Shown in pieces: positions 51,135-59,614 of a DNA stretch of 64,000 bases (its first letter is position 1; every line of letters begins with the position of its first letter). The position numbers and the translations under genes are program-made. Below the pieces are notes generated by a model. It worked only from the letters and a program-made list of their open reading frames with translations. It did no database searches and was not told where the DNA came from. This stretch comes from Montanilutibacter psychrotolerans (GTDB taxonomy: Bacteria; Pseudomonadota; Gammaproteobacteria; Xanthomonadales; Xanthomonadaceae): contig NZ_RIBS01000002.1 of the NCBI RefSeq assembly GCF_003719825.1, positions 124,001 through 188,000 of the forward strand, written 5' to 3'.

Positions 51135-53951
51135 ATGGCCAACACCCAGCTCGATCGTGATGCCCTGCAGTTGCTGCGCGAAGTGCTCGAGCACGCGCCC
51201 GAAGCGCGAGCCGGCGCGATCGCCGCGCGCTGCGAGGGCAGGCCCGAGCTGCGCGAACGCGTCGAGGCGCTGCTTGCGCGCGTCGACGAGGACGAAACGC
51301 ACGGGCCGCTACCGCCGCCGATGCAACCGGCAGTGGATGGCGAACGCCTGGGCCCATGGCGACTGCGACGGCGCATCGGCCATGGCGGCATGGGCGAGGT
51401 GCTGCTGGCTGAACGCGCCGACGGTGCGTTCGAGCGCGAGGTCGCCATCAAGCGCATCCGCGCCGGTTACGCGCCGCTGGCAGAACGCTTCCTGCGCGAG
51501 CGCGCGATCCTCGCGCGCCTGCAGCATCCGCAGATCGCGCAGCTGCTGGACGGCGGCATCGACGACCACGGCAACCCATGGTTTGCGCTGGAGTACGTGC
51601 GCGGCGAGACCATCACGCGCTGGTGCGACCAGCACAAGGTCGGTGTCGACACCCGGGTCGGGCTGCTGGCGCGGCTGTGCGAGGCCGTGCAGTTCGCGCA
51701 TGCCAATCTGGTCGTGCATCGCGACATCAAGCCGGCCAACGTGCTGGTGGGCGCCGACGGCGAACCCAAGCTGCTCGACTTCGGCATCGCCCGCCTGCTC
51801 GACGACGGCGATGCCACCCAGACCCAACTGCTGGCGATGACGCCAAGCTACGCCGCGCCCGAACAGCGCCGGGGCGAAACACCGACGATCGCCACCGACA
51901 TCTACCAGCTCGGTCTGCTGCTGCGCGAGATGCTCGGCGGTCCGCTGCCCGCGCGCACGGGCGAAGCCGGGCCGCCGCCGTGGCCACGCCTGGCGGCCGA
52001 CTACGCCGCACGCATGCGCGATGACGCCGCCGGCGCGCTGGCGATCGCCTCCGCGCGCGGACTCGCACCGTCGCGCCTGCAGGCCGTGCTGCGCGGCGAC
52101 CTCGAACGGATCGTCGCGGTGGCCACCGCCGACGAACCCGGCGACCGCTACCCCACCGCGCAGGCGCTGGCCGACGACCTGCGACGCTGGCAGCAGCATC
52201 TGCCGGTGCGCGTGCACCGCGACGGTTGGGCCTACCGGGGCCGAAAGTTCGTGCGCCGGCATCGCGTCGCCAGCAGCCTGGTGGCGGTGCTGGCGATGGT
52301 TGCCGTCGGTGCCGGCGGGTTCGGCTGGCGCAAGCTGCAGGCCGAACGCGAGCAGTTCCAGCGTGCCGAGGCCACCATCGCGTTCCTGCGCGACGTGTTC
52401 GTCGAGAGCAAGCCCGAACAGACCGAGGGCGAGGCCCTCACCGCCGCGCAATTGCTGGAGCGCGCCGCCGCCGGGCTGCCCGAGCGCTTCGGTGACGACC
52501 CGCGCACGCGTGGCCAACTGGAAAGTGAAGTGGGCACGGTCTTCATGAGCATGGGGTACATGGCCAAGGCGCGGCCGCACCTGCGGTACGCCATGGAGCA
52601 GCTGGCGCCGGAGCGCGACGCGCGTCCCGACGAGTACCTGCAGCTGGTCGAGTACCTGTCCTATGCCAGCGCCGAGGACCACGACCACCAGGCCGCCTTC
52701 GACGTGATCGACGCCAACATGGCCTTCGCCCGCAGTCTGCCGCAGGTGAACGAGCCGCCCGCGGCGCGCCTGCTGCTGGAGCGCGGCAACGCACTGGCCG
52801 GTCTGGGGCAGGAGGAGCGGGCACTGGTGGACTACCGCGAGGCGCTTGCGCTGCTGATGGCCGACGGTGGCGGTGCCACCAAGTACAAGGCACGCGCGCA
52901 CACCAACGTGGCGATCGCGCTGGTGCGCAGCGGTCAGGTGCGTGAAGCCATCCCGGTCTACGAGCAGGCCCTGCGCCTGCACCAGCAGACGCCAGACGCG
53001 CTGGAGGCCGATCAGCTGGTCGCCCGCTACAACCTGGCCCGTGCCCAGTCCAGGCTGGGCGAGACCGATATCGCGATTGCCGGCTACGAGGCCGTGTTGC
53101 CACGGATGACCAAGCTGCTCAGCGTCCACCATCCGCGCGTGGCCACGCTGCGACTGCAACTGGCGCTGTCCTACGGCGTGCGCGGCGACTACCGCCGCGG
53201 CGCCGACCTGATGATGGCGCAGCTGCCGCACCTGCGCGGCAAGGACATCGACCCCGAGGTGCTGGCCCAGTCGGAAGGGTTCGCCGCCAAACTGCTCAAC
53301 GCCGCGCTGCGCCCCGACCTTGCCGCGCCGCTGGCACGCCAGGCCGATCAGCGCCTGAATCCGGCCGGTTTCGCGGCGGCGGCCGATCGTCCCGATGACG
53401 TGCACGCCAATGTGCGTCACATCCTGGGCGAGGTGTCGCTGCAACAAGGCGACCTGGCCGGAGCGGAGCGCGCGTTCCAGGCGGCGTTGCAGGAAAGCCT
53501 GCTACTGGCCGAAGGCAAGCCCGATGCCGGCGCGTCCGGCGCGATGGACGCGCTCGGCCGTTGCCGCCTGCTGGCCGGCGACAGTGCGGGGGCGATCGAC
53601 TGGTTCGAACGTGCCCTGGCGATGATGCGCCAGCGCAAATCGCAGGCGACCCGCGTGGACCCGCGTCTGGTGCGCAGCGAGATCCACCTGCAATGGGCGC
53701 GCGCGGTGCAGTCGCGCGATGCGTCGGCGGTTCTCGTGCTGGCTGCGATGCGGCCGCGATACGCGGCTGCGCTCAATGCGGCCGAGCATCCGCTGCTGTG
53801 GCAATTCGACCTGCTACACGCCCGCCTGGCGCACGACCTCGGCGGCGCGGGACCGGCGCCGCAACGCCTGCACCAGTCGCGCACGAAACTGCAGGCCCTG
53901 GCCGGGGATGCGCCCCTGTCAGAACCGTTTGGGCTGGTGTTCGACTTCTGA
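51135..53951 (+). CDS. Membrane-bound Ser/Thr protein kinase with TPR sensor region
   Basis: A 938-residue protein. The Hanks-type kinase domain lies at about 73-355: glycine loop IGHGGMGEVLLA, Lys in VAIKRI, catalytic loop VVHRDIKPANVLV near 194, DFG in LLDFGIARL near 215, and activation segment ending in SYAAPEQRRGE. One membrane helix (VASSLVAVLAMVAVGAGGFGW, about 377-397) follows, then ~540 residues of TPR repeats presumably outside the membrane, acting as a sensor. Catalytic residues are all present, so it should be active. The ECF sigma gene is immediately upstream on the same strand, suggesting that the kinase controls the sigma factor by phosphorylation. Confidence 0.93.
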   Translation: MANTQLDRDALQLLREVLEHAPEARAGAIAARCEGRPELRERVEALLARVDEDETHGPLPPPMQPAVDGERLGPWRLRRRIGHGGMGEVLLAERADGAFEREVAIKRIRAGYAPLAERFLRERAILARLQHPQIAQLLDGGIDDHGNPWFALEYVRGETITRWCDQHKVGVDTRVGLLARLCEAVQFAHANLVVHRDIKPANVLVGADGEPKLLDFGIARLLDDGDATQTQLLAMTPSYAAPEQRRGETPTIATDIYQLGLLLREMLGGPLPARTGEAGPPPWPRLAADYAARMRDDAAGALAIASARGLAPSRLQAVLRGDLERIVAVATADEPGDRYPTAQALADDLRRWQQHLPVRVHRDGWAYRGRKFVRRHRVASSLVAVLAMVAVGAGGFGWRKLQAEREQFQRAEATIAFLRDVFVESKPEQTEGEALTAAQLLERAAAGLPERFGDDPRTRGQLESEVGTVFMSMGYMAKARPHLRYAMEQLAPERDARPDEYLQLVEYLSYASAEDHDHQAAFDVIDANMAFARSLPQVNEPPAARLLLERGNALAGLGQEERALVDYREALALLMADGGGATKYKARAHTNVAIALVRSGQVREAIPVYEQALRLHQQTPDALEADQLVARYNLARAQSRLGETDIAIAGYEAVLPRMTKLLSVHHPRVATLRLQLALSYGVRGDYRRGADLMMAQLPHLRGKDIDPEVLAQSEGFAAKLLNAALRPDLAAPLARQADQRLNPAGFAAAADRPDDVHANVRHILGEVSLQQGDLAGAERAFQAALQESLLLAEGKPDAGASGAMDALGRCRLLAGDSAGAIDWFERALAMMRQRKSQATRVDPRLVRSEIHLQWARAVQSRDASAVLVLAAMRPRYAAALNAAEHPLLWQFDLLHARLAHDLGGAGPAPQRLHQSRTKLQALAGDAPLSEPFGLVFDF

Positions 53952-54000
53952 TTCGGTTGCCACCGGCTCGGTCGGCTGGCTAACCCACCGTCTTGGAGGG

Positions 54001-54269
54001 CCCAGTAGGATGGGTTGAGCGCAGCGATACCCATCGCACGCCACGACGACCATTTGCGCCTGGTGTTGTTGCCCTCTGCAACCGGATACGCAGGGGATCG
54101 CCTCGACTCGCCGGCCACCGCCGCGCGGTCACCTTGGCGTGCGCAGCTGGACCGCGGTTAATGGGTTTCGCTACGCTCAACCCACCCTACGGCGTGCTGC
54201 CCGGCCGTGGCCTTGGCGCGCGTTCGGATTGCGGTTGATGGGTATCGCTGCGCTCAACCCATCCTACGG
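54001..54269. repeat. REP cluster left of the small membrane-protein gene
   Basis: A GTAG-headed palindromic unit (GTAGGATGGGTTGAGCGCAG..) at 54005-54035 is followed by inverted units at 54161-54192 (degenerate) and 54237-54269. The connecting sequence is shared with the second cluster at 54665. The GTAG head and the stem-loop are typical of REPs mobilised by RAYT transposases in xanthomonads. The ~120-base direct part (54001-54120) recurs with few changes at 54665-54784. Confidence 0.9.
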
Positions 54270-54317
54270 CTACCGAAAGCCGACATAATTCTCCGAGTGA
54301 TGCCCGGGGGAAACGCG

Positions 54318-54659
54318 ATGCTGTTGTCGATACTGCTCGGCTTGCCGGCCGCGTGGGGGTTGGGCTACTTGACCTTCTGGGGGGTCTGCCTGAAGCGTCA
54401 AGGCCAAAGCGTGCTCCACAAGTACGCGGGCTTTAGGTCTTACCGAGAATTGAGAAGTCACGCCATTGGCATGAACATCCTTTGGAGTGCCATCCTGCTG
54501 GTGGTCGGGCCATTTATGGCATTCACTTTGGGCTGGCCGGACGGCGGTTTTGTCGTTGTCTTCTTGGCAGGCTACGCCTACGCGTTTTGGCAGTTCCTAA
54601 AGAAGCCCAAGAGTGAGTGGGATCGCGAACGGTCATTTCATCCAGATGAGGTTGGCTGA
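54318..54659 (+). CDS. Small unrecognised membrane protein between REP clusters
   Basis: A 113-residue protein with three hydrophobic segments (MLLSILLGLPAAWGLGYLTFWGVCL; GMNILWSAILLVVGPFMAFTLGW; GFVVVFLAGYAYAFWQFL) and a charged tail (KKPKSEWDRERSF). GGGGG lies 7 bases before this ATG; an in-frame ATG six codons earlier is possible. Base composition is lower in GC than the flanks, and REP repeats sit on both sides, so the gene may be a recent arrival. No family recognised. Confidence 0.65.
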   Translation: MLLSILLGLPAAWGLGYLTFWGVCLKRQGQSVLHKYAGFRSYRELRSHAIGMNILWSAILLVVGPFMAFTLGWPDGGFVVVFLAGYAYAFWQFLKKPKSEWDRERSFHPDEVG

Positions 54660-54664
54660 ACTAG

Positions 54665-54928
54665 CCCAGTAGGATGGGTTGAGCGCAGCGATACCCATCG
54701 CACGCCACGGCGACCAATTGCGTCTGGTGTTGTCGCCCTCGGCAACCGGCTACGCAGGGGATCGCCTCGACTCGCCGGCCACCTTGGCGCGCGCGTTCGG
54801 ATCGTGGTGATGGGTATCGCTGCGCTCAACCCATCCTACGGCGTGCTCGCCGGCCACTGCCCGGCCGTGGCCTTGGTGCGCGCTCGGATCGCGGTGATGG
54901 GTATCGCTGCGCTCAACCCATCCTACGG
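54665..54928. repeat. REP cluster right of the small membrane-protein gene
   Basis: The same GTAG-headed unit at 54669-54699 is followed by two inverted copies at 54809-54841 and 54896-54928. The unit GGCCGTGGCCTTGG between inverted copies also recurs in the left cluster. The cluster ends at the stop of the next minus-strand gene. Confidence 0.9.
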
Positions 54929-54932
54929 CGGG

Positions 54933-55439
54933 CTAGCCAACCGCCTTGGAGATCGTTGGTGCCGGTACGGACTCCCCCAACCAGTGCCGATAGCGCGTGT
55001 CGGCCAATTGGTAATCGCTGGCGGTGACCATGATCGTGCCGTCCCATGCCAGGCCAAGTGGGGCGCCGCGTGAGCCGGCGAGACGCTCGACGAAGCGCTG
55101 CACCTGTTCGCGTGCGCGTACCACGTCGACGCCCAGACGCCCCAGCAACAGGCCCGCGCCCTGCTGTTCGAACGTGGTTGCGTCCATCACTTGCAGCTCG
55201 GCGTTGTCGATGACCTGCGATTCGATCCGCTCCCGCAGTTCCGCCGGCACCTGCATGGCCATGGTGTAGGCCGGCGTCGACAGATCCAGCAGGACCGCGC
55301 CGTTGGCCGTCAGGCCTGGCGTGCCCAGCAACAGACTGGTCAGGCCGAGCGCTGCGTCGTGACTGGCCAGTCCGACGTCTCGGGCCGGCTCGGGGTCCGG
55401 AACGGGGCACGGGAGCGGGGTGGGGCGGGGGTCCTGCAT
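54933..55439 (-). CDS. Unrecognised 168-residue protein
   Basis: Soluble acidic protein without signal peptide: ALGLTSLLLGTPGLTANGAVLLDLSTPAYTMAMQVPAELRERIESQVIDNAELQVMDATTFEQQGAGLLLGRLGVDVVRAREQVQRFVERLAGSRGAPLGLAWDGTIMVTASDYQLADTRYRHWLG is its main body in short. No family assigned from memory. Codon use is like its neighbours and the frame is clean, supporting a real gene. REP repeats lie just downstream. Confidence 0.6.
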   Translation of the reverse strand: MQDPRPTPLPCPVPDPEPARDVGLASHDAALGLTSLLLGTPGLTANGAVLLDLSTPAYTMAMQVPAELRERIESQVIDNAELQVMDATTFEQQGAGLLLGRLGVDVVRAREQVQRFVERLAGSRGAPLGLAWDGTIMVTASDYQLADTRYRHWLGESVPAPTISKAVG

Positions 55440-55660
55440 GGCGGTTTCCGTGGCGGGCGGAGCCGGTGTCGTTACCGGGTCACAACGAAAAACGCGCAGA
55501 ACACAAGCCTCCCCCCCTCGCCGATGTGACGCACGTCAGCAAAACCAGTGTGGCGCTCGACCCGGGTGACGGCGAGCATCGCGCCGCCCTGTGGGAGTCC
55601 GACCCTGCGTCCGGCCCAACTACGTGCGCGCCGCGCGACTGCCTCGCTGTCGCTCCAGAC

Positions 55661-55692
55661 GCAAAAAGGCCAGCCCTGCGGCTGGCCTTTTC
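55661..55692. terminator. Bidirectional intrinsic terminator after phaB copy 2
   Basis: AAAAGGCCAGCC and GGCTGGCCTTTT form a 12-bp stem around CTGC, with A-run on one side and T-run on the other. It lies 32 bases downstream of the second phaB stop and can end transcription in both directions. The rest of the 285-base gap holds nothing recognisable. Confidence 0.9.
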
Positions 55693-55724
55693 CGGGGTGC
55701 TATCCGCTGGCGCGGCGGCGGGCC

Positions 55725-56465
55725 CTACCAGCCCATGTACTGGCCGCCGTTCGCGGACAGGTTGGCGCCGGTGATCCAGGCGGCTTCGTCTGGCATGAAG
55801 AAGCCCACCGCGTAGGCGATTTCCTCCGGCGTGCCCAGGCGCCCGGTGGGGATCTGCGCGACGATCTTGTTGCGCACTTCCTCGGGCACGGCCATCACCA
55901 TGTCGGTGCCGATGTAGCCGGGCGAGACGGTGTTGACGGTGATGCCGAACTTCGCGTTTTCCTGCGCCAGCGAGATCGTGAAGCCGTGCATGCCGGCCTT
56001 TGCGGCGGCGTAGTTGGCCTGGCCGTACTGGCCCTTCTGGCCGTTGATCGAGGCGATCTGCACGATCCGCCCCCACTTGCGATCGCGCATGCCCTCGATG
56101 ACGGGGCGGGTGACGTTGAAGCAGGAATTGAGGTTGGTGCCGATCACGTCGTTCCACTGCTGCGCGGTCATCTTGTGGAACGTCGAGTCGCGGGTGATGC
56201 CGGCGTTGTTGATGAGGATCTCGACCGGTCCGAGTTGCCGCTCGACCTCGCGCACCAGCGCTTCTGCCTGCTCGGGCGATGCCACGTCGCCCTGCGCGAG
56301 TGCGACGTCGACGCCCTCGTCGCGCAACTGCGCCTGCCACGCCAGTCCCTTGGCTTCGTCGCGGAAATTGGTGGCGACGCGGTGACCCATCCGGGCGAGC
56401 TGCTTCACGATCGAGGTGCCGATGCCGCCAGTACCGCCGGTGACCAGTGCAACGCGTGACTGCAT
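55725..56465 (-). CDS. phaB: Acetoacetyl-CoA reductase, PhaB type (copy 2)
   Basis: A 246-residue short-chain dehydrogenase: TGGTGGIGTSI cofactor loop, LINNAGITRDSTFHKMTAQQW, Ser in IASINGQKGQYGQ, Tyr/Lys in NYAAAKAGMHGFTISLA, PGYIGTDMVMAVPEEV and GANLSANGGQYMGW. It is closer to classical PhaB than copy 1 (RDSTFHKM is the canonical substrate loop). It uses NADPH to make (R)-3-hydroxybutyryl-CoA for PHB. It stands 45 bases downstream of gluQ on the same strand and ends at a strong terminator. Neither phaC nor phaA is in the window. Confidence 0.95.
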   Translation of the reverse strand: MQSRVALVTGGTGGIGTSIVKQLARMGHRVATNFRDEAKGLAWQAQLRDEGVDVALAQGDVASPEQAEALVREVERQLGPVEILINNAGITRDSTFHKMTAQQWNDVIGTNLNSCFNVTRPVIEGMRDRKWGRIVQIASINGQKGQYGQANYAAAKAGMHGFTISLAQENAKFGITVNTVSPGYIGTDMVMAVPEEVRNKIVAQIPTGRLGTPEEIAYAVGFFMPDEAAWITGANLSANGGQYMGW

Positions 56466-56510
56466 GCCGTGCTCTCCATGTCGACCGCAAGGTGCGGTCC
56501 GCCATGGATT

Positions 56511-57458
56511 CTAGTCGCCAATCATGAAAGTTCTACGCTGCGCTGCAATGTCGGCCGGCGGCTGTCCGGGCGGTATCGCCTGCGGCTTGAACGCGGCCAG
56601 TGCACAGGCCAGCAGGGCGTCGGCATCGCCTGCCTCCGCCAGCGCGGACGCGTCCTGGCCGATCAACTGCCAGGCCGTGCGCAACGCTGCCACGGGCTGG
56701 TCGGGATCGACCGGTTGCGCCGCATCGGATTTGGACAGCTTTCGTCCGTGTGCGTCGAGCACCAGCGGCAGGTGGGCGTAGCGCGGCGTCGGCAGGCCGA
56801 GCGCGCGTTGCAGCAGGATCTGGCGGGCGGTCGAGCCGAGCAGGTCGGCTCCGCGCACGACGTCGGTGATGCGCTGCGCGGCATCGTCGACCACCACGGC
56901 CAGCTGATAGGCCCAGTAGCCATCGGCGCGGCGCAACACGAAGTCGCCAACCACGCCGGCGACATCCTGCTGCTGCGGCCCCTGGATGAGATCGTCGAAA
57001 CGCACCACCGCGCCATCGGCAACCCGCAGGCGTATCGCCGGTTGCACCTGGCCGCTGCGCGGCGCGCGGGCGACGCAAAGACGGTGGATGCCGCCGCTGG
57101 ATGCCAGGTCGCTGCGACTGCAATGGCACGCAAACGCCGCACCCGTGGCGAGCAGGGCATCGAGCGCCTCCTGGTACGGCACGTCGCGCTGGCTCTGCCG
57201 CATCACCGGTCCGTCGCCGTGCAGGCCGAAGGCAGCCAATGCCGCCAGTTGCGCGTCCGCCGCGCCGGCGACCTCGCGCGGTGGGTCGATGTCCTCGATC
57301 CGCAGCAACCACGCACCACCGGCATGACGGGCCAGCAGCCAGCTACCCAACGCGGCCACCAGCGAGCCCATGTGCAGCGGACCGGTGGGCGAGGGTGCGA
57401 AGCGACCGCGGTAGCCGTCGGGCGCCGACGCGGCATCGTGCGGGTGTGTCGAGGCCAT
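56511..57458 (-). CDS. gluQ: Glutamyl-Q tRNA(Asp) synthetase
   Basis: A 315-residue paralogue of the GluRS catalytic core that lacks the anticodon-binding domain and attaches glutamate to queuosine in tRNA-Asp. Seen: YRGRFAPSPTGPLHMGSLVAALGSW (HIGH-type HMGS), RIEDIDPPRE, zinc-site cysteines in FACHCSRSDL with CVARAP, YQLAVVVDDAAQRITDVVRGADLL, and KLSKSD (KMSKS-type). It lies 10 bases after the CysZ-like gene, so the two form an operon. Confidence 0.95.
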   Translation of the reverse strand: MASTHPHDAASAPDGYRGRFAPSPTGPLHMGSLVAALGSWLLARHAGGAWLLRIEDIDPPREVAGAADAQLAALAAFGLHGDGPVMRQSQRDVPYQEALDALLATGAAFACHCSRSDLASSGGIHRLCVARAPRSGQVQPAIRLRVADGAVVRFDDLIQGPQQQDVAGVVGDFVLRRADGYWAYQLAVVVDDAAQRITDVVRGADLLGSTARQILLQRALGLPTPRYAHLPLVLDAHGRKLSKSDAAQPVDPDQPVAALRTAWQLIGQDASALAEAGDADALLACALAAFKPQAIPPGQPPADIAAQRRTFMIGD

Positions 57459-57468
57459 GCGCGTGACG

Positions 57469-58224
57469 TCAGTCTTCCGGGCCGGCGTGGTCGAGGCAGA
57501 ACGCGGTCATGCCGCACACCGCCGCGGGCATCGCCGCGAAGTTCAGCACCGGCACCAGGCTCGCGGCGACCACGCACACGCCGAAGCCGATCGCCGCACT
57601 GCGATGGCGGCGCAGGAATGCCAGCTGCCGTTGCGGCGCCCAGCCCCAGTTGCCCAGCGGGTTGCCGGCGGTTTCGATCGCCAGCAGCCAGCCGGCGAAC
57701 AAGAGGTTGATCGGCGCGGCCAGCAGGCCAAGTCCCGGGATCAGGCTGACCACCAGCACCAGCAACAGGCGCACCGCGACATAGCCCAGGATGCGCAGCT
57801 GCAGGCGCAGCGACTGGCGCAGCTCGACCATCAGCGGGATCTCCACCTCCTGGCTGCCGCCGCGCAGGCGCATTTCCACCCGTCGCGCCAGCAGGCCGTA
57901 GAACGGCGCCAGCAGCAATTGCCCGACCAGGCCGAACGACAGCACCGTGACCGCCAGTAGCAGCAACCCCAGCAGCGGCTTGAGGATCCAGTTCACCCAG
58001 CTCCACGATTCGCTGATCCAGCGGTCGAGCAGCCAGTCCATGCCCCACAGCGCGCCGGCGAACGCCAGCGTCAGCAGCACCAGGTTGGCCAGCAGCGGCC
58101 ACGCCACGAAGCGGCGGATGCCGGGGTTGAACAGCATCCGATAACCGCGCAGGAGGTAGCGCGCGCCGGCCAGCGGCGAGACCGCGTGCTGGGCCAGGGC
58201 GAGGCCGGTACGGTGCAGGTCCAT
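57469..58224 (-). CDS. cysZ: CysZ/EI24-family membrane protein
   Basis: A 251-residue inner-membrane protein. The EI24/CysZ pattern is visible: LLRGYRMLFNPGIRRFVAWPLLANLVLLTLAF at the N-terminus, long hydrophobic helices (WVNWILKPLLGLLLLAVTVLSFGLVGQLLLAPFYGLLA; LVLVVSLIPGLGLLAAPINLLFAGWLLAI), and FLRRHRSAAIGFGVCVVAASLVPVLNFAAMPAAVCGMT at the end. CysZ proteins move sulfate; other EI24 members have different roles, so the sulfate substrate is inferred. The ATG ending at 58224 is followed by a clean N-terminus. Confidence 0.88.
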   Translation of the reverse strand: MDLHRTGLALAQHAVSPLAGARYLLRGYRMLFNPGIRRFVAWPLLANLVLLTLAFAGALWGMDWLLDRWISESWSWVNWILKPLLGLLLLAVTVLSFGLVGQLLLAPFYGLLARRVEMRLRGGSQEVEIPLMVELRQSLRLQLRILGYVAVRLLLVLVVSLIPGLGLLAAPINLLFAGWLLAIETAGNPLGNWGWAPQRQLAFLRRHRSAAIGFGVCVVAASLVPVLNFAAMPAAVCGMTAFCLDHAGPED

Positions 58225-58320
58225 GCGTGAGGGGATTCCGGGTGGGCTTGAAGTGGCGGCGAGTCTACCCAATCTAGGCAGAAACCCCGGCAACCCTCCG
58301 GTCCGGAAAGCAGAGGCCCC

Positions 58321-59235
58321 ATGTTCAAGCGAATCGCACTTTTCCTTGCCACCAACCTGGCCGTGCTGGCATTGCTCAGCATCGTCATGGCGGTGTTGCA
58401 GAACGTCTTCGGCATCCAGCTGGGCAACAACGGCGCATTGCTGCTGATGGCCACGATGTTCGGTTTTGGCGGATCGATGATCTCGCTGATGCTGTCCAAG
58501 TGGATGGCCAAGCGCGGCACGGGCGCGTACGTGATCGAACAGCCGCGCAACGAGTCCGAACAGTGGCTGGTCACCACCGTGCGTCGCCAGGCGGAGGCCG
58601 CCGGCATCAAGATGCCCGAGGTCGCGATCTACGACGCGCCCGAGATCAACGCCTTCGCCACCGGTCCCAGCCGCAACAACTCGCTGGTCGCCGTCTCCAC
58701 GGGCCTGCTGCGCGCGATGAGCCGCGAGGAGGCCGAAGCGGTGCTGGCGCACGAGGTCAGCCACGTCGCCAACGGCGATATGGTGACCATGGCGCTGATC
58801 CAGGGCGTGCTGAACACCTTCGTGATCGTCTTGGCGCGCGTGGTCGGACGGGTCATCGACAGCTACATCAGCGGCAACCGCGAAGGCGGCCCCGGAATCG
58901 GCTACTACGTGATCGTGTTCGTGCTGGACATGGTATTCGGCCTGTTCGCCAGCATGATTGCGATGTGGTTCTCGCGTTACCGCGAGTTCCGCGCCGATGC
59001 GGGCGGAGCCAGCCTGGCCGGTCGCGACAAGATGATTGCCGCGCTGCAGCGCCTGTCGCAGACCTACGGCGCCAGCACGCTGCCCAAGCAGGTGGCGGCA
59101 TTCGGCATCAGCGGCGCCGTCGGCCACGGCCTGAGCAAGCTGCTGATGAGCCACCCGCCGCTGGAGCAGCGCATCGAAGCGTTGCGCAACGTCTCGCCGA
59201 TGCAGTCGGCGCAGGGTCGCGTGGTCAGCCGCTGA
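58321..59235 (+). CDS. htpX: Membrane protease HtpX
   Basis: Zinc metalloprotease of the inner membrane that degrades misfolded membrane proteins with FtsH. The 304 residues show two N-terminal membrane helices ([53 protein letters not shown]), the catalytic HEVSH in [15 protein letters not shown] (about 140-154), two further helices, and the third zinc ligand Glu in [16 protein letters not shown]. Length is the family's norm. It is divergent from cysZ with a 96-base gap that probably holds a heat-shock or Cpx-like promoter, not resolved here. Confidence 0.96.
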   Translation: MFKRIALFLATNLAVLALLSIVMAVLQNVFGIQLGNNGALLLMATMFGFGGSMISLMLSKWMAKRGTGAYVIEQPRNESEQWLVTTVRRQAEAAGIKMPEVAIYDAPEINAFATGPSRNNSLVAVSTGLLRAMSREEAEAVLAHEVSHVANGDMVTMALIQGVLNTFVIVLARVVGRVIDSYISGNREGGPGIGYYVIVFVLDMVFGLFASMIAMWFSRYREFRADAGGASLAGRDKMIAALQRLSQTYGASTLPKQVAAFGISGAVGHGLSKLLMSHPPLEQRIEALRNVSPMQSAQGRVVSR

Positions 59236-59614
59236 GGCGCTGACGAGGCGAGGGCTCCCGCCAGGACGCCCTGTGCTTCCCCCGCCCATGCGCAACGCAT
59301 GGGTGGGGTGACGCGTGAGCTGAGCTGAGCGAGACGGAGCCCACGGCGTGTGACGATGGCGGCGTCGGCCGCAGCGAAAACCCAATGACGCGGGGTGACA
59401 GGCGGCGTCGGCCGACGCAAACACCCAACGACGCGTTGCGGTGATTTGCGACGGGCACTTTAGGCGCCCGCTGCGCGCTGGTTCCGCGGTTGTGGGGGCT
59501 TCGCGATGCCGGGGTTCGCTTCGCTTGCCCCAGTCGCTGTTTCGCCCACACCCGCCAGTTCAACTCCGGCCCCGCCGGTGCAACGGCGGTGCCGGGTGGG
59601 CACCGCCAAGGGCT
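59236..59614. other. Intergenic region with a degenerate ~43-bp tandem repeat
   Basis: No gene recognised. Two adjacent copies of a ~43-base unit (GGCGGCGTCGGCCG..ACCCAA-GACGCG) lie at 59357-59399 and 59400-59445. The gap separates convergent htpX and the fimX-like gene, so it needs two transcription ends, but no T-run terminator stands out. Confidence 0.6.
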
